A stretch of 20,748 bases of DNA from Zelonia costaricensis (GCA_030849075.1 JASAOO010003079.1:1-20748); one strand, 5' to 3'; positions 7,633 through 17,659 are shown, counted from the first letter of the stretch. The notes: generated from the letters alone by a model not told the origin. Translations and numbers: made by a program.

Positions 7633-9292
7633 GGTGGCGTACTCCCGCAGGTGCAGGCAGTTGAGCAGTGCACCTGCGTGCGGTTGCTTGTTTTCCCCTT
7701 CTCTCTTCATCCTTTGACCGGGGAACAGAAAACAAAGGGTGTGGCTCACGAACTGTAAGCGCCGCTTACGTGTGTGTGTGTGTTTTCCAGGTGCTGATGA
7801 TTGCGGGTGCGCGTCGATCACCCATGTTGACCCGCTCCTCCACGCGTCCGGTCCATCCCTCCCTCCCTCCCAACTCTCAGAGCTCCTCTTGCGTCAACAA
7901 TGCTCGTTCTTCCAGGAATGATGTTGATGGAGGATACAGAAAAGGCAGAGCGAGGGCGGGCGGGGGGGGTCGAAGGAAGGGACAGCCGCGCGGTGCAGAG
8001 CGCAGGAGGCGGAGGAGGTGGGACTCATGTACAACTATGCAGCGAGAGCGCGCGTCGCCGCCTTCGTCTTCCTTTTTTTGTTGTTCTCCTCACGGTGGAG
8101 ATGAAGTGAGGTGAGTTGTGGCGTGGGTGGGGGTGAGTGGGACCGTGTGGGGCTGGGGGGGGGCGGTGGTATGGCCCCGTTCGACTACCGCCACGCGGCT
8201 CGGTGATGCGCTGTCGTGGCGGCACTTTGGACAGTGAACGGCACGTTCCCGTGTGTGGGCATGTGTATGTGTGTGCGCAAAGCACATCGCTGCTCTTCTG
8301 TTTGTTGCTGCTGTGCGGGAGTGGGAAGCGTTCCCCCCCCCCCCTTCCCTGCCCACGCTCCGCAGTCCCATCCCCTAGCTTCTTCTACCGATGTAAAGCA
8401 AGCTTTGCTTCTCCCTATTCTGCCCGCCCCAAGTGGGGGGGAGCCCGAAATCGGGCGTGTCGTCACGCAACGAACTTGTACAAACTCCTAGCGATGCATA
8501 CATGCGACATCGATAAGGTCGGGAGAGCGACTGGCGGGCAAGCGCACCGTGCGAGCCGCATGCGGACGACGTCATCACTCTGCCTCCCCACACACTTCTC
8601 TTAGCTGGCGTTGCGGCATGCGTGTGTGTGTGCGCGCGTGTGCGAAGGGAATCGTGGTGGGCATCCCTTAACGGACGCGTCCGGATGCCACTCGACCAGC
8701 GACTGCGCCCCTCTCGCATTTTTTTTCCTTTTTACACCGTTGCACGCGCACACCGTTGAGCTACTCGCCGTGTCAGAGCTCCTCTCACGACCTGCCGCGC
8801 AGGCCTGTGCGGGCCACGTGTAGGTTGGGGTGCCTCCACACGCACCTGCAGCTCTCTCTCTCTCTCTCTAGCGCTTCCATTTCCCTCAACTCTCCCGTGC
8901 ACTCACTTCTTTTTTCTTGACCCCTCTCACACCCAACACACATTCACGTCTGCATCGGCGTTAGTTCCTGAGTTCGTGCAGGTTGCACGCCGCTCTCCAT
9001 TCCTTCCTCTCTCCCCCTCCACCCCCTTCCACACAGTTTAGCAGCCGCTCGCCCTTCCCCCTCATCGAATACGCGCCGCCCACCCAACCCAACCCAACCA
9101 CCACCATCCCCTTTCTCTCCCTGCCCCGCTCGCCACTCGTCCGAGGCGTACCCGCGCTTGTGCTTGTGCTCGTGCTTGTGATTGCCTGTTCAGCTCTCGG
9201 CAAGCAGCCTCCTCCGCTCTCCGTTCTTTCTCACCCTCCCATCACCCTCCCCGTCTCGTCCCCCCCTCCTCTGCCTCTGTCTCTCTGCCGAC
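7633..9292 (+). other. intergenic spacer (3' UTR of coiled-coil gene, 5' leader of LeuRS)
   Basis: 1.66 kb with no credible coding region. It holds a short TG run at 7771-7782, a G-rich patch near 7960-8015, T-rich and C-rich runs, a CT repeat at 8852-8869, and a (GTGCTT)-like hexamer repeat at about 9155-9184. The last about 600 nt before the LeuRS start have no + strand ATG and are pyrimidine-rich, as expected of a trans-spliced leader and its acceptor region. Confidence 0.8.
8872..8964 (+). promoter_or_regulatory. candidate trans-splice acceptor for LeuRS
   Basis: A pyrimidine-rich tract is followed by the first AG at 8963-8964 (context GCGTTAG), giving a leader of about 328 nt. A second tract (about 8993-9034) ends in CACACAG with AG at 9035-9036, giving about 256 nt. 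Neither leader has an ATG before 9293. A third pyrimidine tract, about 9207-9290, runs right up to the start codon with no AG until 9301-9302, inside the coding region. Confidence 0.45.
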
Positions 9293-12200
9293 ATGTCCAC
9301 AGCGCGCCGCGACACGCTCGTGGCCATCGAGCTAGAGAAGCAGGAGAGCTGGGCCAGCCAGAAGCTCCATGAGCTCGACGCGCCAGCCGCCGGCGAGGCA
9401 CGCCCGCCCAAGTTCCTGACGACGTTCCCCTTCCCGTACATGAACGGCAAGCTCCACCTCGGCCACGGCTTCTCGCTGACCAAGGCCGAGTTTGCCTCGC
9501 GCTTCCAGCGCATGATGGGTCGCCGCTCCCTGTGGCCCTTCGCCTTCCACGTCACAGGCACCCCGATCGCCGCGTGCGCGCAGAAGATCGCGAATGAGAT
9601 GCTGCAGTACGGCAACCCGCCGCAGTTCCCGGCGGAGCTGCTGGAGGACAAGCCCAAGTCACCCGCTGAGGCGATGCCGACGGCGGCGGTCGGCAAGCAC
9701 AAGAGCAAGCGTGGCAAGGCCGGCCCGGCGAAGCCGCAGTGGGTCATCATGCAGAGCATGGGGATCCCCGATGAGGAGATCGCGAAGTTTGCCGACCCGC
9801 AGCACTGGCTCGACTACTTCCCGCCCATCGCGATTGCGGACCTCAAGCGGTTCGGCTGCCACATCGACTGGCGCCGCGCCTTCATGACGACGGAGCGCAG
9901 CCCCTACTTTGACCGCTTCGTGCAGTGGCAGTTCCGAATTCTGCGCCGCGGGAACCTGCTCAACTACGGCAAGCGGTACTGCGTGTACTCGCCGCGCGAT
10001 GGCCAGCCGTGCGCCGACCACGACCGCGCCAGCGGCGAGGGCGTGCTGCCGCAGGAGTACACGGTGGTGAAGCTGATTGTGCAGGACCCGCTGGAGCAGC
10101 CCTGCTTCGCGGCGCACAAGGAGCTCATCGGCGATCGCAAGGTCATCCTGCCCGGCGCCACGCTGCGCCCCGAGACGGTGATTGGCCAAACGAACTGCTG
10201 GGTGAGCAACAAGTTCAACTACAAGGCGTACTACGTGCGCAACGTGGCGGGCGAGGACGAGGTGTACATCATGACGGCGCGTGCGGCCCGCAACATGGCG
10301 TACCAGAACTTCTACGTGAACGGGCAGACCGGCGTCGACCCCGAGCCGCTCTTCGAGGTGGAGGGGACGAAGATGGTCGGCGTCCCGCTCTCCGCCCCGC
10401 TGGCGCCGTTCAAGACCATCTACACGCTGCCCATGGCCACCATCACGGAGGCGAAGGGTACCGGCGTCGTCATGTCTGTCCCGTCGGACTCCCCCGACGA
10501 CTACATCAACTTCTCCCAGCTCTTCAACAAGCCCGACTACCGCGCCAAGCTCGGCATCAAAGATGAGTGGGTGGTGCCGTTCGACGCGATCCCGATCATC
10601 GACATCCCCGAGTTGGGCACCGAGGGCGCGAAGTTCATGTGCGAGAAGCTCAAGATCAACGGCCCGAACGCGACGGATCTGCTGGAGGAGGCGAAGAAGG
10701 TGTGCTACCAGCAGGGCTTCTACCACGGCATCATGATCGTGGGCCCGTACAAGGGCATGAAGGTGAGCGAGGCGAAGGTCAAGACGCAGCAGGACATGGA
10801 AGCGGCCGATCAGTGCATTCGGTATTACGAGCCGGTGCGCCAAGTCATGAGCCGCAGCGGTGACGAGTGCATCGTTGCCCTGTGTGATCAGTGGTACCTC
10901 GAGTACGGCAAGGAGGACTGGAAGAAGATGGTGCAGGACCACATGAAGAAGATGAACATGTTCTTCCCCGGCGTGCGCAACGGCTTCGAGGAGACGCTGA
11001 ACTGGCTGGCCGACTGGCCGTGCAGCCGCACCTTCGGCCTCGGCACCTACCTCCCGTGCGACGCCTCTCGGACGATGATCATCGACAGCCTGTCCGACTC
11101 CACCATCTACATGGCCTTCTACACCATCAACCGTTTCTTCAACGTCGGCGCCGACGGCTCGCTTGGGTTGTGCGGCAAGGAGGACAACGTGTACGGCCTG
11201 AAGCCGGAGATGTTCACGGACGAGGTGTTCGAGTACATCTACCACGGCGTCGGCGAGGCCGCGGCGGTTGCGGCGGCGGTCGAGATGCCGCTGGCCTCGC
11301 TGGAGCTGATGCGCAACGAGTTCGCGTACTGGTACCCGGTCGACCTGCGCTGCTCTGGCAAGGACCTCATCCAGAACCACCTCACGATGTTCCTGTACAA
11401 CCACGCCGCGATCTGGCCCACGGACGAGGCGATGTGGCCGCGGGCGATCTTCTGCAATGGACACATCCAGGTCGACAACGAGAAGATGGCCAAGTCGAAG
11501 GGCAACTTCATCTCGCTCGGCCAGGCGATCGAGACGTACGGCGCCGACGCAACGCGGCTGGCCTGCGCCGATGCGGGTGACAGCATGGATGACGCCAACT
11601 TTGTGCGCGAAACGGCTGCCGGCTTTGTGCTGAAGATGACGACGATGCTGGAGCAGGCGAAGGAGACGGTGGAGCGGACGGACCTGCGCACGGGCGACTA
11701 CAACGAGTTCGACAAGATCTTCAACAACAACATGAACACCCTCATGACCCGCACCGAGAGCTTCTACCACAACATGCAGTTCCGCATGGTGCTCAACACG
11801 GCGTACCACGAACTGGCGAACGAGTTCAGCCAGTACAAGATGCTGTGCGACGACCTCAACATCCACGGCGACCTGGGCCGGCGGTACTACGAGGTGCTGG
11901 CGCTGATGATGATGCCGCTGGCGCCGCACACGATGGAGCACCTCTGGCAGAACGTGTTGCACAACGAGGGCTCTGTCGTCACGCAGCCCTTCCCGAAGCC
12001 GACGGCGGAGCTGGACTACTCCCTCATCGTTGCCAGCCGCGTCATGACCAACGTGATAAAGGAGATCCGGTCGCAGGTGATCAAGAACGTGAAGAAGCGC
12101 GGCCCGATCGAGGAGGTGGTCGTCTACGTCCGCGGCGAGTACCAGGACTGGCAGCTGCAGGCGCTGCAGATCCTCGCCGAGCTCTACGCGGCGAACGACA

Positions 12201-12529
12201 GCGCGTTCCCGGAGGACATGACGAAGCAGGTGATCGCCCGCGACCCGAAGCTCATGAACAAGAACCTGATGGCCTTCATGGCGTTCGTGAAGAACAACGT
12301 GGAGAAGTACGGTCCGCAGGCGATGTCGCAGGCGCCCGTGATCAACGACGGCGCCATGCTGTCTAGCATCACGCACAACCTCGGCCGCCTCTCCGGCGTG
12401 CCGGTGGTGCGGGTGCTGTCGGCCGACGATGACACGCACAAGGAGCACGACGCGGCACGCCGCAAGTGCCTCGCCGGCGAGCCGAGCGTCGCCCTCCCGC
12501 CTGCAGCCCCGGCTGCCGCCGCCGCGTAA
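9293..12529 (+). CDS. LeuRS: leucyl-tRNA synthetase, cytosolic/archaeal type
   Basis: A 1078-aa class I aminoacyl-tRNA synthetase that charges tRNA-Leu. It matches the eukaryotic cytosolic/archaeal LeuRS type over its length: FPFPYMNGKLHLGHGFSL with the HIGH-type motif HLGH at aa 55-58; QWVIMQSMG and HWLDYFPP in the region before the editing domain; the CP1 editing domain with TLRPET at aa 290-295 and GTGVVMSVPSDSPDDY from aa 389; DLRCSGKDLIQNHL in the catalytic half; and the KMSKS-type motif KMAKS at aa 731-735. The C-terminal part holds the anticodon-binding domain and an Ala/Pro-rich tail. Length is usual for the family. The start has G at -3 and no upstream ATG in its leader. The frame is open 111 nt upstream but without an ATG. 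If this is the only LeuRS gene, it must also supply the mitochondrion, because trypanosomatids import all mitochondrial tRNAs; no obvious presequence is seen. The TAA stop is at 12527-12529. Confidence 0.97.
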   Translation: MSTARRDTLVAIELEKQESWASQKLHELDAPAAGEARPPKFLTTFPFPYMNGKLHLGHGFSLTKAEFASRFQRMMGRRSLWPFAFHVTGTPIAACAQKIANEMLQYGNPPQFPAELLEDKPKSPAEAMPTAAVGKHKSKRGKAGPAKPQWVIMQSMGIPDEEIAKFADPQHWLDYFPPIAIADLKRFGCHIDWRRAFMTTERSPYFDRFVQWQFRILRRGNLLNYGKRYCVYSPRDGQPCADHDRASGEGVLPQEYTVVKLIVQDPLEQPCFAAHKELIGDRKVILPGATLRPETVIGQTNCWVSNKFNYKAYYVRNVAGEDEVYIMTARAARNMAYQNFYVNGQTGVDPEPLFEVEGTKMVGVPLSAPLAPFKTIYTLPMATITEAKGTGVVMSVPSDSPDDYINFSQLFNKPDYRAKLGIKDEWVVPFDAIPIIDIPELGTEGAKFMCEKLKINGPNATDLLEEAKKVCYQQGFYHGIMIVGPYKGMKVSEAKVKTQQDMEAADQCIRYYEPVRQVMSRSGDECIVALCDQWYLEYGKEDWKKMVQDHMKKMNMFFPGVRNGFEETLNWLADWPCSRTFGLGTYLPCDASRTMIIDSLSDSTIYMAFYTINRFFNVGADGSLGLCGKEDNVYGLKPEMFTDEVFEYIYHGVGEAAAVAAAVEMPLASLELMRNEFAYWYPVDLRCSGKDLIQNHLTMFLYNHAAIWPTDEAMWPRAIFCNGHIQVDNEKMAKSKGNFISLGQAIETYGADATRLACADAGDSMDDANFVRETAAGFVLKMTTMLEQAKETVERTDLRTGDYNEFDKIFNNNMNTLMTRTESFYHNMQFRMVLNTAYHELANEFSQYKMLCDDLNIHGDLGRRYYEVLALMMMPLAPHTMEHLWQNVLHNEGSVVTQPFPKPTAELDYSLIVASRVMTNVIKEIRSQVIKNVKKRGPIEEVVVYVRGEYQDWQLQALQILAELYAANDSAFPEDMTKQVIARDPKLMNKNLMAFMAFVKNNVEKYGPQAMSQAPVINDGAMLSSITHNLGRLSGVPVVRVLSADDDTHKEHDAARRKCLAGEPSVALPPAAPAAAAA

Positions 12530-12718
12530 CACAGCAGAAGCAGAGCAAACAGCTTTCATGTGTTTTTTGCGGTGATGGAGGCCAAGGTGCATTTGGGTCG
12601 AGAGTGTGGAGCTGGTGGCGGTCGTGTGGCGCGTGTCGCGGCGGTGTGGCCGCCAGCTGCGGAACGCCGACCCGTTGGGTTGACCCGTACAGCGCAGCAG
12701 ACACGGCACGGTCGGGCC

Positions 12719-12734
12719 ACACGCGGCCGCGTGT
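12719..12734. repeat. 16-bp perfect palindrome in the LeuRS 3' UTR
   Basis: ACACGCGG followed directly by its reverse complement CCGCGTGT, centred on a GCGGCCGC core. As RNA it would need to open a few central pairs to make a loop. Function unknown; such elements can occur by chance in GC-rich DNA. Confidence 0.7.
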
Positions 12735-12840
12735 CGGGGGGGGGTGAAACGCTGACGAAGTTATGTCAGCAGGAAAGAAACGAAAAAAGGGAAAGAACGC
12801 AATGCTCTTCAGCTGGATTTGCTTCATTATCGAGTGTGGG

Positions 12841-12854
12841 TGTGTGTGTGTGTG
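12841..12854 (+). repeat. TG microsatellite after the LeuRS stop
   Basis: (TG)7, preceded by GTGTGGG, about 310 nt after the stop codon. Confidence 0.85.
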
Positions 12855-14896
12855 TCTCTGAGGGTTTGTGGCTGGGCAACTGCGAGGGCGAGGCTGCCGG
12901 AGGCCAGGGCAAGAGAAGCCATTAGCTTATGCTTGCTTGGGAGGAGGGGGGGGGCGGGACGGAGGAGGAGGAAGTCGTGGGGCACAGCGCGGAAGCACCA
13001 TGATGATGACGATGAGGGCCGGGAAAAGGATGGCAGCAGCAGCAGCAGCAGCGGCGGCAACAGCTGCCACGACGAGCTTTCCCAGTGACTCTTTCTCCAC
13101 TTTGTTTTTTTTTCCACCATTCACTTCACGTGTTCGTGTCTCGCTGTGGCTCTCTTCTTTGCTTGCTTTGCACTGCTCCCCCCCCCCTCCCTCCGCCCCC
13201 GTCCATCTTGGGCAGTGCTGTGCGGAGGTGCGTGGCGCGTGCCGTTCGCTGTTGTGCTGTCGCCTCGCAACAACATCCCGCCTCCACCGCCCCACAGTTT
13301 TCCTTCCGAAACCGCATTCATCCACGTTTGTGTGTGTGTGTGTCCTTCTCATTCCGTTCTCGTGTGTTCCTCCTTCCTTGACCCTCCCTCACGTGTTGTA
13401 CCCCTCCAACGGCGCCTACCAAGCCCATCCCCACTGCCTTTTGCCTCCGCGACTTTGACTTGTACTTCTTCCACTCTTCCCCCCCCCCCGCCCCCCGCCC
13501 CTGTTCCTCCCGCCACGGCGTCGACCTGCCTTTGTGTGCCTTCATCTGTGTGTGTTCGTGTGCGTGTGTGTGTGTGTGTTTCACGCCTCTTTTATTTTTC
13601 TTCTGTCCGCGCTACCGCCGCCTCACCTGCCTTCGTGGGACTTCTCGTGCGTGCCCATCACGGGACGGCGTCTTCTCCGCTTTCCAGTCCTCCTCCTCCC
13701 CCTTCCCCCGTGCCTTCCGCCACCATGCCCCTTCCCCAAACTGCGTTCGTCCTCCTCTCTCCCTCCTTCGCCGCCACCGCCACCACCACTCCATCACCAC
13801 CACCACCTAGTCCTCTACTTTTTGTTTTCTTTCCTTCTCGATCTCTCTTCTCTTCCCTGTGCTGATCGTCTGTTTGTTTGTTGCTTGTCTTGTGCGCTGA
13901 AGCGAAGAGGGGTCGAATTGAAGCACTTCAAGTCGTGTCTGCGTATGCTGTGCGCAGCGCGTTGGCTCGTTGTGTTTGTGTGTGTGTGTCTGTGCGCGCG
14001 CCCTTTGCAGTTTAGTAGTTCAAGTTGTTGATGTGGTTGTCGTTGTGTTGCCTTGTTCTTTCACGGAGTTTATCGGTAAGCCCCCCCCCCTCCCTCCCCT
14101 CCACTGCGTCTCGTGATGCCCTTCCCTTCCTGTCTTACGCGCTTCCGTGGCTGTGTTTGTGCGCCACCACCACCACCACCACCTCCTGCCACGCGCGCTG
14201 CGTTGAGCGAGTTCATGTGTCTCCGTGTGTGTCTGTGTGTGCGTGCGTGTGTAGCACCATCTGCCTAACGACCTAACTAAGTCAAAACCCTCCCCCCTGC
14301 CTCCCCCCTGCCCCGCCCCTACCCTTGCCAGGCGCACCCCGCCCTCCCCGCCGCACCCCCTTCCACAAAAGCTGTTCTTGCCTCCCTGATCCCCTCGTTG
14401 TCCACCCTTCCCCCTACCCCTCTTCTCGTCCTCCGCTGTGTGTCCGTCTGCCTCTGTGTGTATGTGTTTGCACGGATTTCGCTTCACTTCTACCTTCTCC
14501 ACTCTTCCTCCGGACACACGCGTGTGCGGCGCAGGTGCGCTGGAGTGGGGAAGTCTGCCACGCACTGCAACCTGCTCGGGCCCGCTCCCCCCTTCCCCCC
14601 TCCCCCCTCCCCCTTCTCGTCTTCATTCTAGCTCGTCATGCGTGACACGCCGCCGCCCGCTCCCCCCCCCCACCCCACCCTTGCGGTAGACTCAGATCAG
14701 GGAGCGGCTCGAGGGGCCTTCGGCCACCGCCACTGGTATACGACACATAAACACACACGCGCACACGCACACGCCAACACGCGTATATATATAAAAAAGA
14801 AAACAGAGCACCAACTGCGAAAGGCAAACCTTGTCGTGCAAGGGTGAGGTGTGGAAGGCGCTACCGAGAGCCTCCACGGCATCACCCGAGACCGGT

Positions 14897-14924
14897 GTTC
14901 CTGTGTGTGTGTGCACACGGGAAC
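14897..14924 (+). other. predicted RNA hairpin, 11-bp stem and 6-nt loop
   Basis: GTTCCTGTGTG pairs with CACACGGGAAC across a TGTGTG loop. All pairs are Watson-Crick except one G-U wobble. It lies in the distal part of the LeuRS-Rpt2 spacer, 663 nt after the CT-rich block ends and about 635 nt before the Rpt2 start. It may be an untranslated-region structure; no known family recognised. Confidence 0.5.
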
Positions 14925-15376
14925 GTTGGAAGTTTGCCAGACATAGAGGGATAACACGGTCGATGTAGAGCGCGCGCAAGGAGGAAAAGGCGGGGGGCAC
15001 TGAAGTGCTCCTTCTTGGCAGCGGCTTCCTCCCTTGATTTGTTGTCTTGCCGACTCCCATCCAAGTGCGGCGACACAGCGTGTGTGGTGCTGCCGAGGCA
15101 AGTGGAACTGGGTCTGTACACACTCTCGCACACGCACACGCACAAACAGACACCGAACGGATGCGCGTGAGATGTGGAGTATCGAGCGAGTCGAGTATGC
15201 AGTAGGTCAAGCAGACTACACCTTGATGCCCCCACTCTCGTTGTCTTCCCTTCCTCCTCAATACCGCTCCATGACGACGGCGGCACCCCCACCTCGGCCC
15301 CGTAGTTGGTTGTCGCACACGGCCCACCGCTGCCCCTACCGCGCGTGTGTGTGTGTGTGTGTGGGTGTCTCTGTGT

Positions 15377-15401
15377 GTGTCTCTCTCTCCGCCCGCGCAA
15401 G
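15377..15401 (+). promoter_or_regulatory. candidate trans-splice acceptor for Rpt2
   Basis: A CT tract after a TG microsatellite (15345-15362) is followed by the first AG at 15400-15401, giving a 158-nt leader without ATG. A very proximal alternative is the 14-nt poly-C run at 15520-15533 followed at once by AG at 15534-15535, which would leave a leader of only 24 nt. Confidence 0.45.
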
Positions 15402-15559
15402 CCATCGCTTCCTCTCTCAAACCCAAGCCATCGCCAGACACTCTCTTCCCTTATATCCAGAGCGAGTCCGCGCGTCATCAGCGCTACTGCCAACAAGCAC
15501 ACGCACCTCAGATCACCCTCCCCCCCCCCCCCCAGCTGCCGATCGGCTACGCAGTCAAG

Positions 15560-16876
15560 ATGGGCCAGAACATGCCCAAGGCGCCGGGCGGCAACAAGCC
15601 CGAGAAGTGGGAGCCGCCGGTGGCGCCGGAGATCGGCAAGCGCAAGAAGAAGCGCGGACCCGACTCGGCCACCCGCATCCCCAAGGTGTACCCGACCCGT
15701 GCCTGCCTCCTGCGCAAGTACCGCCTCGAGCGCTGCAAGGACTACCTGCTGCTCGAGGAGGAGTTCCTGCGGACGATCAACGCGCAGCGCGATGCACAGT
15801 CGAACCTGGAGGAGGGCGCGATGGGGCACTACGAGGCGGAGCTGAAGCGCGTTGAGGACATCCGCGGCACGCCGCTGGAGGTGGCGACGCTGGAGGAGGC
15901 GGTGGACGACTCACACGCCATCGTGTCCATCTCGGGCACGGAGTACTACGTCCCGCTCATGTCCTTCGTGGACAAGGAGCAGCTGGAGCTCGGCTGCAGT
16001 GTGCTGCTGCACGACCGCCAGCACAGCATCGTTGGCGTGCTGAAGGATGACGTCGACCCGCTCGTCAGCGTCATGAAGGTCGACAAGGCGCCAGAGGACA
16101 CGTACGCGGACATTGGTGGGCTCGAGCAGCAGATCCAGGAGATCAAGGAGGCGGTGGAGTTCCCGCTGTCGCACCCCGAGCTCTACGATGAGATCGGCAT
16201 CAAGCCCCCCAAGGGCGTCATCCTGTACGGCGTCCCTGGCACCGGCAAGACGCTCCTCGCCAAGGCGGTTGCCAACCGCACGAGCGCGACCTTCCTGCGC
16301 GTCGTGGGCTCGGAGCTCATCCAGAAGTACTCGGGCGAGGGCCCGAAGCTCGTGCGCGAGCTGTTCCGCGTCGCCGAGGAGCACTCGCCAGCGATCGTCT
16401 TTATCGACGAGATCGATGCGATCGGGACGAAGCGGTACGACACGGACAGCAGCGGCACCAAGGAGGTGCAGCGCACCATGCTGGAGCTGCTCACGCAGCT
16501 GGACGGCTTCGATAGCAGCAACGACGTGAAGGTCATCATGGCAACGAACCGCATCGACACCCTCGACCCTGCCCTCATCCGACCCGGCCGCATCGACCGC
16601 AAGATCGAGTTCCCGTTCCCGGATGAGAAGACGAAGAGGCGAATTTTTGAAATCCACACGAGCCGCATGTCGCTCGCCGATGACGTGGACATCTCCGAGT
16701 TCATTCATGCGAAGGACGAGATGAGTGGCGCCGATGTGAAGGCGATCTGCACCGAGGCGGGACTGCTGGCGCTGCGGGAGCGGCGCATGAAGGTGTGCCA
16801 GGCTGACTTCATCAAGGGAAAGGAGAACGTGCAGTACCGCAAGGACAAGTCGACCTTCTCGCGCTTCTACCTGTGA
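15560..16876 (+). CDS. RPT2: 26S proteasome regulatory ATPase subunit Rpt2 (PSMC1)
   Basis: A 438-aa AAA+ ATPase of the 19S base ring, which unfolds ubiquitinated proteins and opens the 20S gate. Close to human Rpt2 over its length (440 aa): basic N-terminus with KKKRGPD; coiled coil around [13 protein letters not shown] domain with [11 protein letters not shown] and [33 protein letters not shown]; Walker A GVPGTGKT at aa 224-231; pore-loop Tyr in [10 protein letters not shown]; Walker B IVFIDEID at aa 279-286 with Asp283/Glu284; sensor Asn in ATNR at about aa 330; and arginine fingers RPGR at aa 341-344. It ends in FYL, the HbYX tail that docks into the 20S alpha ring. The start MGQ keeps the Gly2 that is myristoylated in other Rpt2 proteins, but residue 6 is Pro. 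Walker A position 2 is Val where human has Pro; that position is variable. The TGA stop is at 16874-16876. Confidence 0.97.
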   Translation: MGQNMPKAPGGNKPEKWEPPVAPEIGKRKKKRGPDSATRIPKVYPTRACLLRKYRLERCKDYLLLEEEFLRTINAQRDAQSNLEEGAMGHYEAELKRVEDIRGTPLEVATLEEAVDDSHAIVSISGTEYYVPLMSFVDKEQLELGCSVLLHDRQHSIVGVLKDDVDPLVSVMKVDKAPEDTYADIGGLEQQIQEIKEAVEFPLSHPELYDEIGIKPPKGVILYGVPGTGKTLLAKAVANRTSATFLRVVGSELIQKYSGEGPKLVRELFRVAEEHSPAIVFIDEIDAIGTKRYDTDSSGTKEVQRTMLELLTQLDGFDSSNDVKVIMATNRIDTLDPALIRPGRIDRKIEFPFPDEKTKRRIFEIHTSRMSLADDVDISEFIHAKDEMSGADVKAICTEAGLLALRERRMKVCQADFIKGKENVQYRKDKSTFSRFYL

Positions 16877-16910
16877 AAAGAGAAACCGCAGCGCCGTTCG
16901 TGCTTGTGCG

Positions 16911-16927
16911 TGTGTGTGTGTGTGTGT
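16911..16927 (+). repeat. TG microsatellite after the Rpt2 stop
   Basis: (TG)8 run beginning about 35 nt after the stop codon. A second TG run lies at 17207-17221. Confidence 0.9.
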
Positions 16928-17659
16928 CTGTTGCCTTGTCTCGCTGTATTCTTCGCTGTGTGCGTTGCTCTTGTTCTGCCAAGAGTTGACGCTCGCAAGC
17001 CCACCCACAGGGGTGGTCGGGGTGAAGGGGAGCACGTAGGGGCGGGGGAGGCAGGGGCGTGCGGGGGAAGGGAAAGGCGTTGGCGTGCGCGAGGCTCCGT
17101 GGACTGTGTCAGGTGCGTGCATGCCACGTCGTGATGCCTTTCCCCCCCCCCTACCCGTCGATCTGTATGTCTATGCCCTAGCTCATCGCCGCCATTTGTG
17201 TCTGTCTGTGTGTGTGTGTGTAGGTGCGGCCAATAGAAGCTGCCGCCCACCTCTCGCACCTGTTCTGCCGCGAGTTATTGTCTGCGTGGAGTGTGCTCAC
17301 CGCATGCCGCCGCCGCCGCCGCCCCCCCCCCTCCTCACCTCAGCGCTGCAAGAGACAGAGCCAACGAGGAAGAGGGAGGAAAGCGGGGTGGGGAAGCGGC
17401 GGGCATCTCGTGGAAAGAAAAAGAAAAAAACAAGAAGAGGGGAGTCGAGTGTCGGAGTGTGCAGAGTGGACGTCAGTGTCCCGTCACCGCCCTCCTCCAC
17501 CGACATGTCACTCTTTCTCCCTGGCCGACTCGCGCGCTCTCGCTCGCTCTCTCTCTCTGCATGCGCTGGTGCTGACGGGATGTCCCGGGTGGCCCCCACC
17601 GCAGCGAAACAGAAAAAAAAAACAGAAGGCCTGTTGAGGTACGGAGAAGTGGGGCGGGG

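Larger units (their letters stand above)
12530..15559 (+). other. 3.0-kb intergenic spacer (3' UTR of LeuRS, 5' leader of Rpt2)
   Basis: No credible gene on either strand; the open frames translate into Pro/Ser/Leu- or Gly/Arg-rich low-complexity text. Composition changes along it: 12530-13080 is purine- and G-rich, with a GCA run at 13033-13050; 13080-14700 is strongly C/T-rich with TG runs near 13334 and 13564 and several poly-C runs; 14700-15240 is mixed with CA-rich, AT (14784-14791) and hairpin elements; 15240-15559 is pyrimidine-rich before the Rpt2 start. A SIDER-type retroposon could hide here, but I cannot confirm one by eye. Confidence 0.75.

Noticed and set aside
6529..7821. A 430-codon - strand frame across the coiled-coil gene
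   Set aside because: Leu-rich antisense of GAG/CAG-rich coding sequence; no recognisable domain.
9659..12709. A 1016-codon open frame on the - strand across LeuRS
   Set aside because: It is a shadow of the LeuRS coding strand, caused by high GC at third positions. The translation is Arg/His/Val/Leu-rich without motifs, while LeuRS is certain on the + strand.
14692..15441. - strand open frames across the LeuRS-Rpt2 spacer
   Set aside because: His/Thr-rich text from TG/CA repeats; no domain and no suitable leader.
12530..15559. A SIDER-type retroposon in the 3-kb spacer
   Set aside because: The length would allow it, but I could not recognise the 5' signature or an A-rich end by eye. An alignment to SIDER1/2 consensus sequences would decide.
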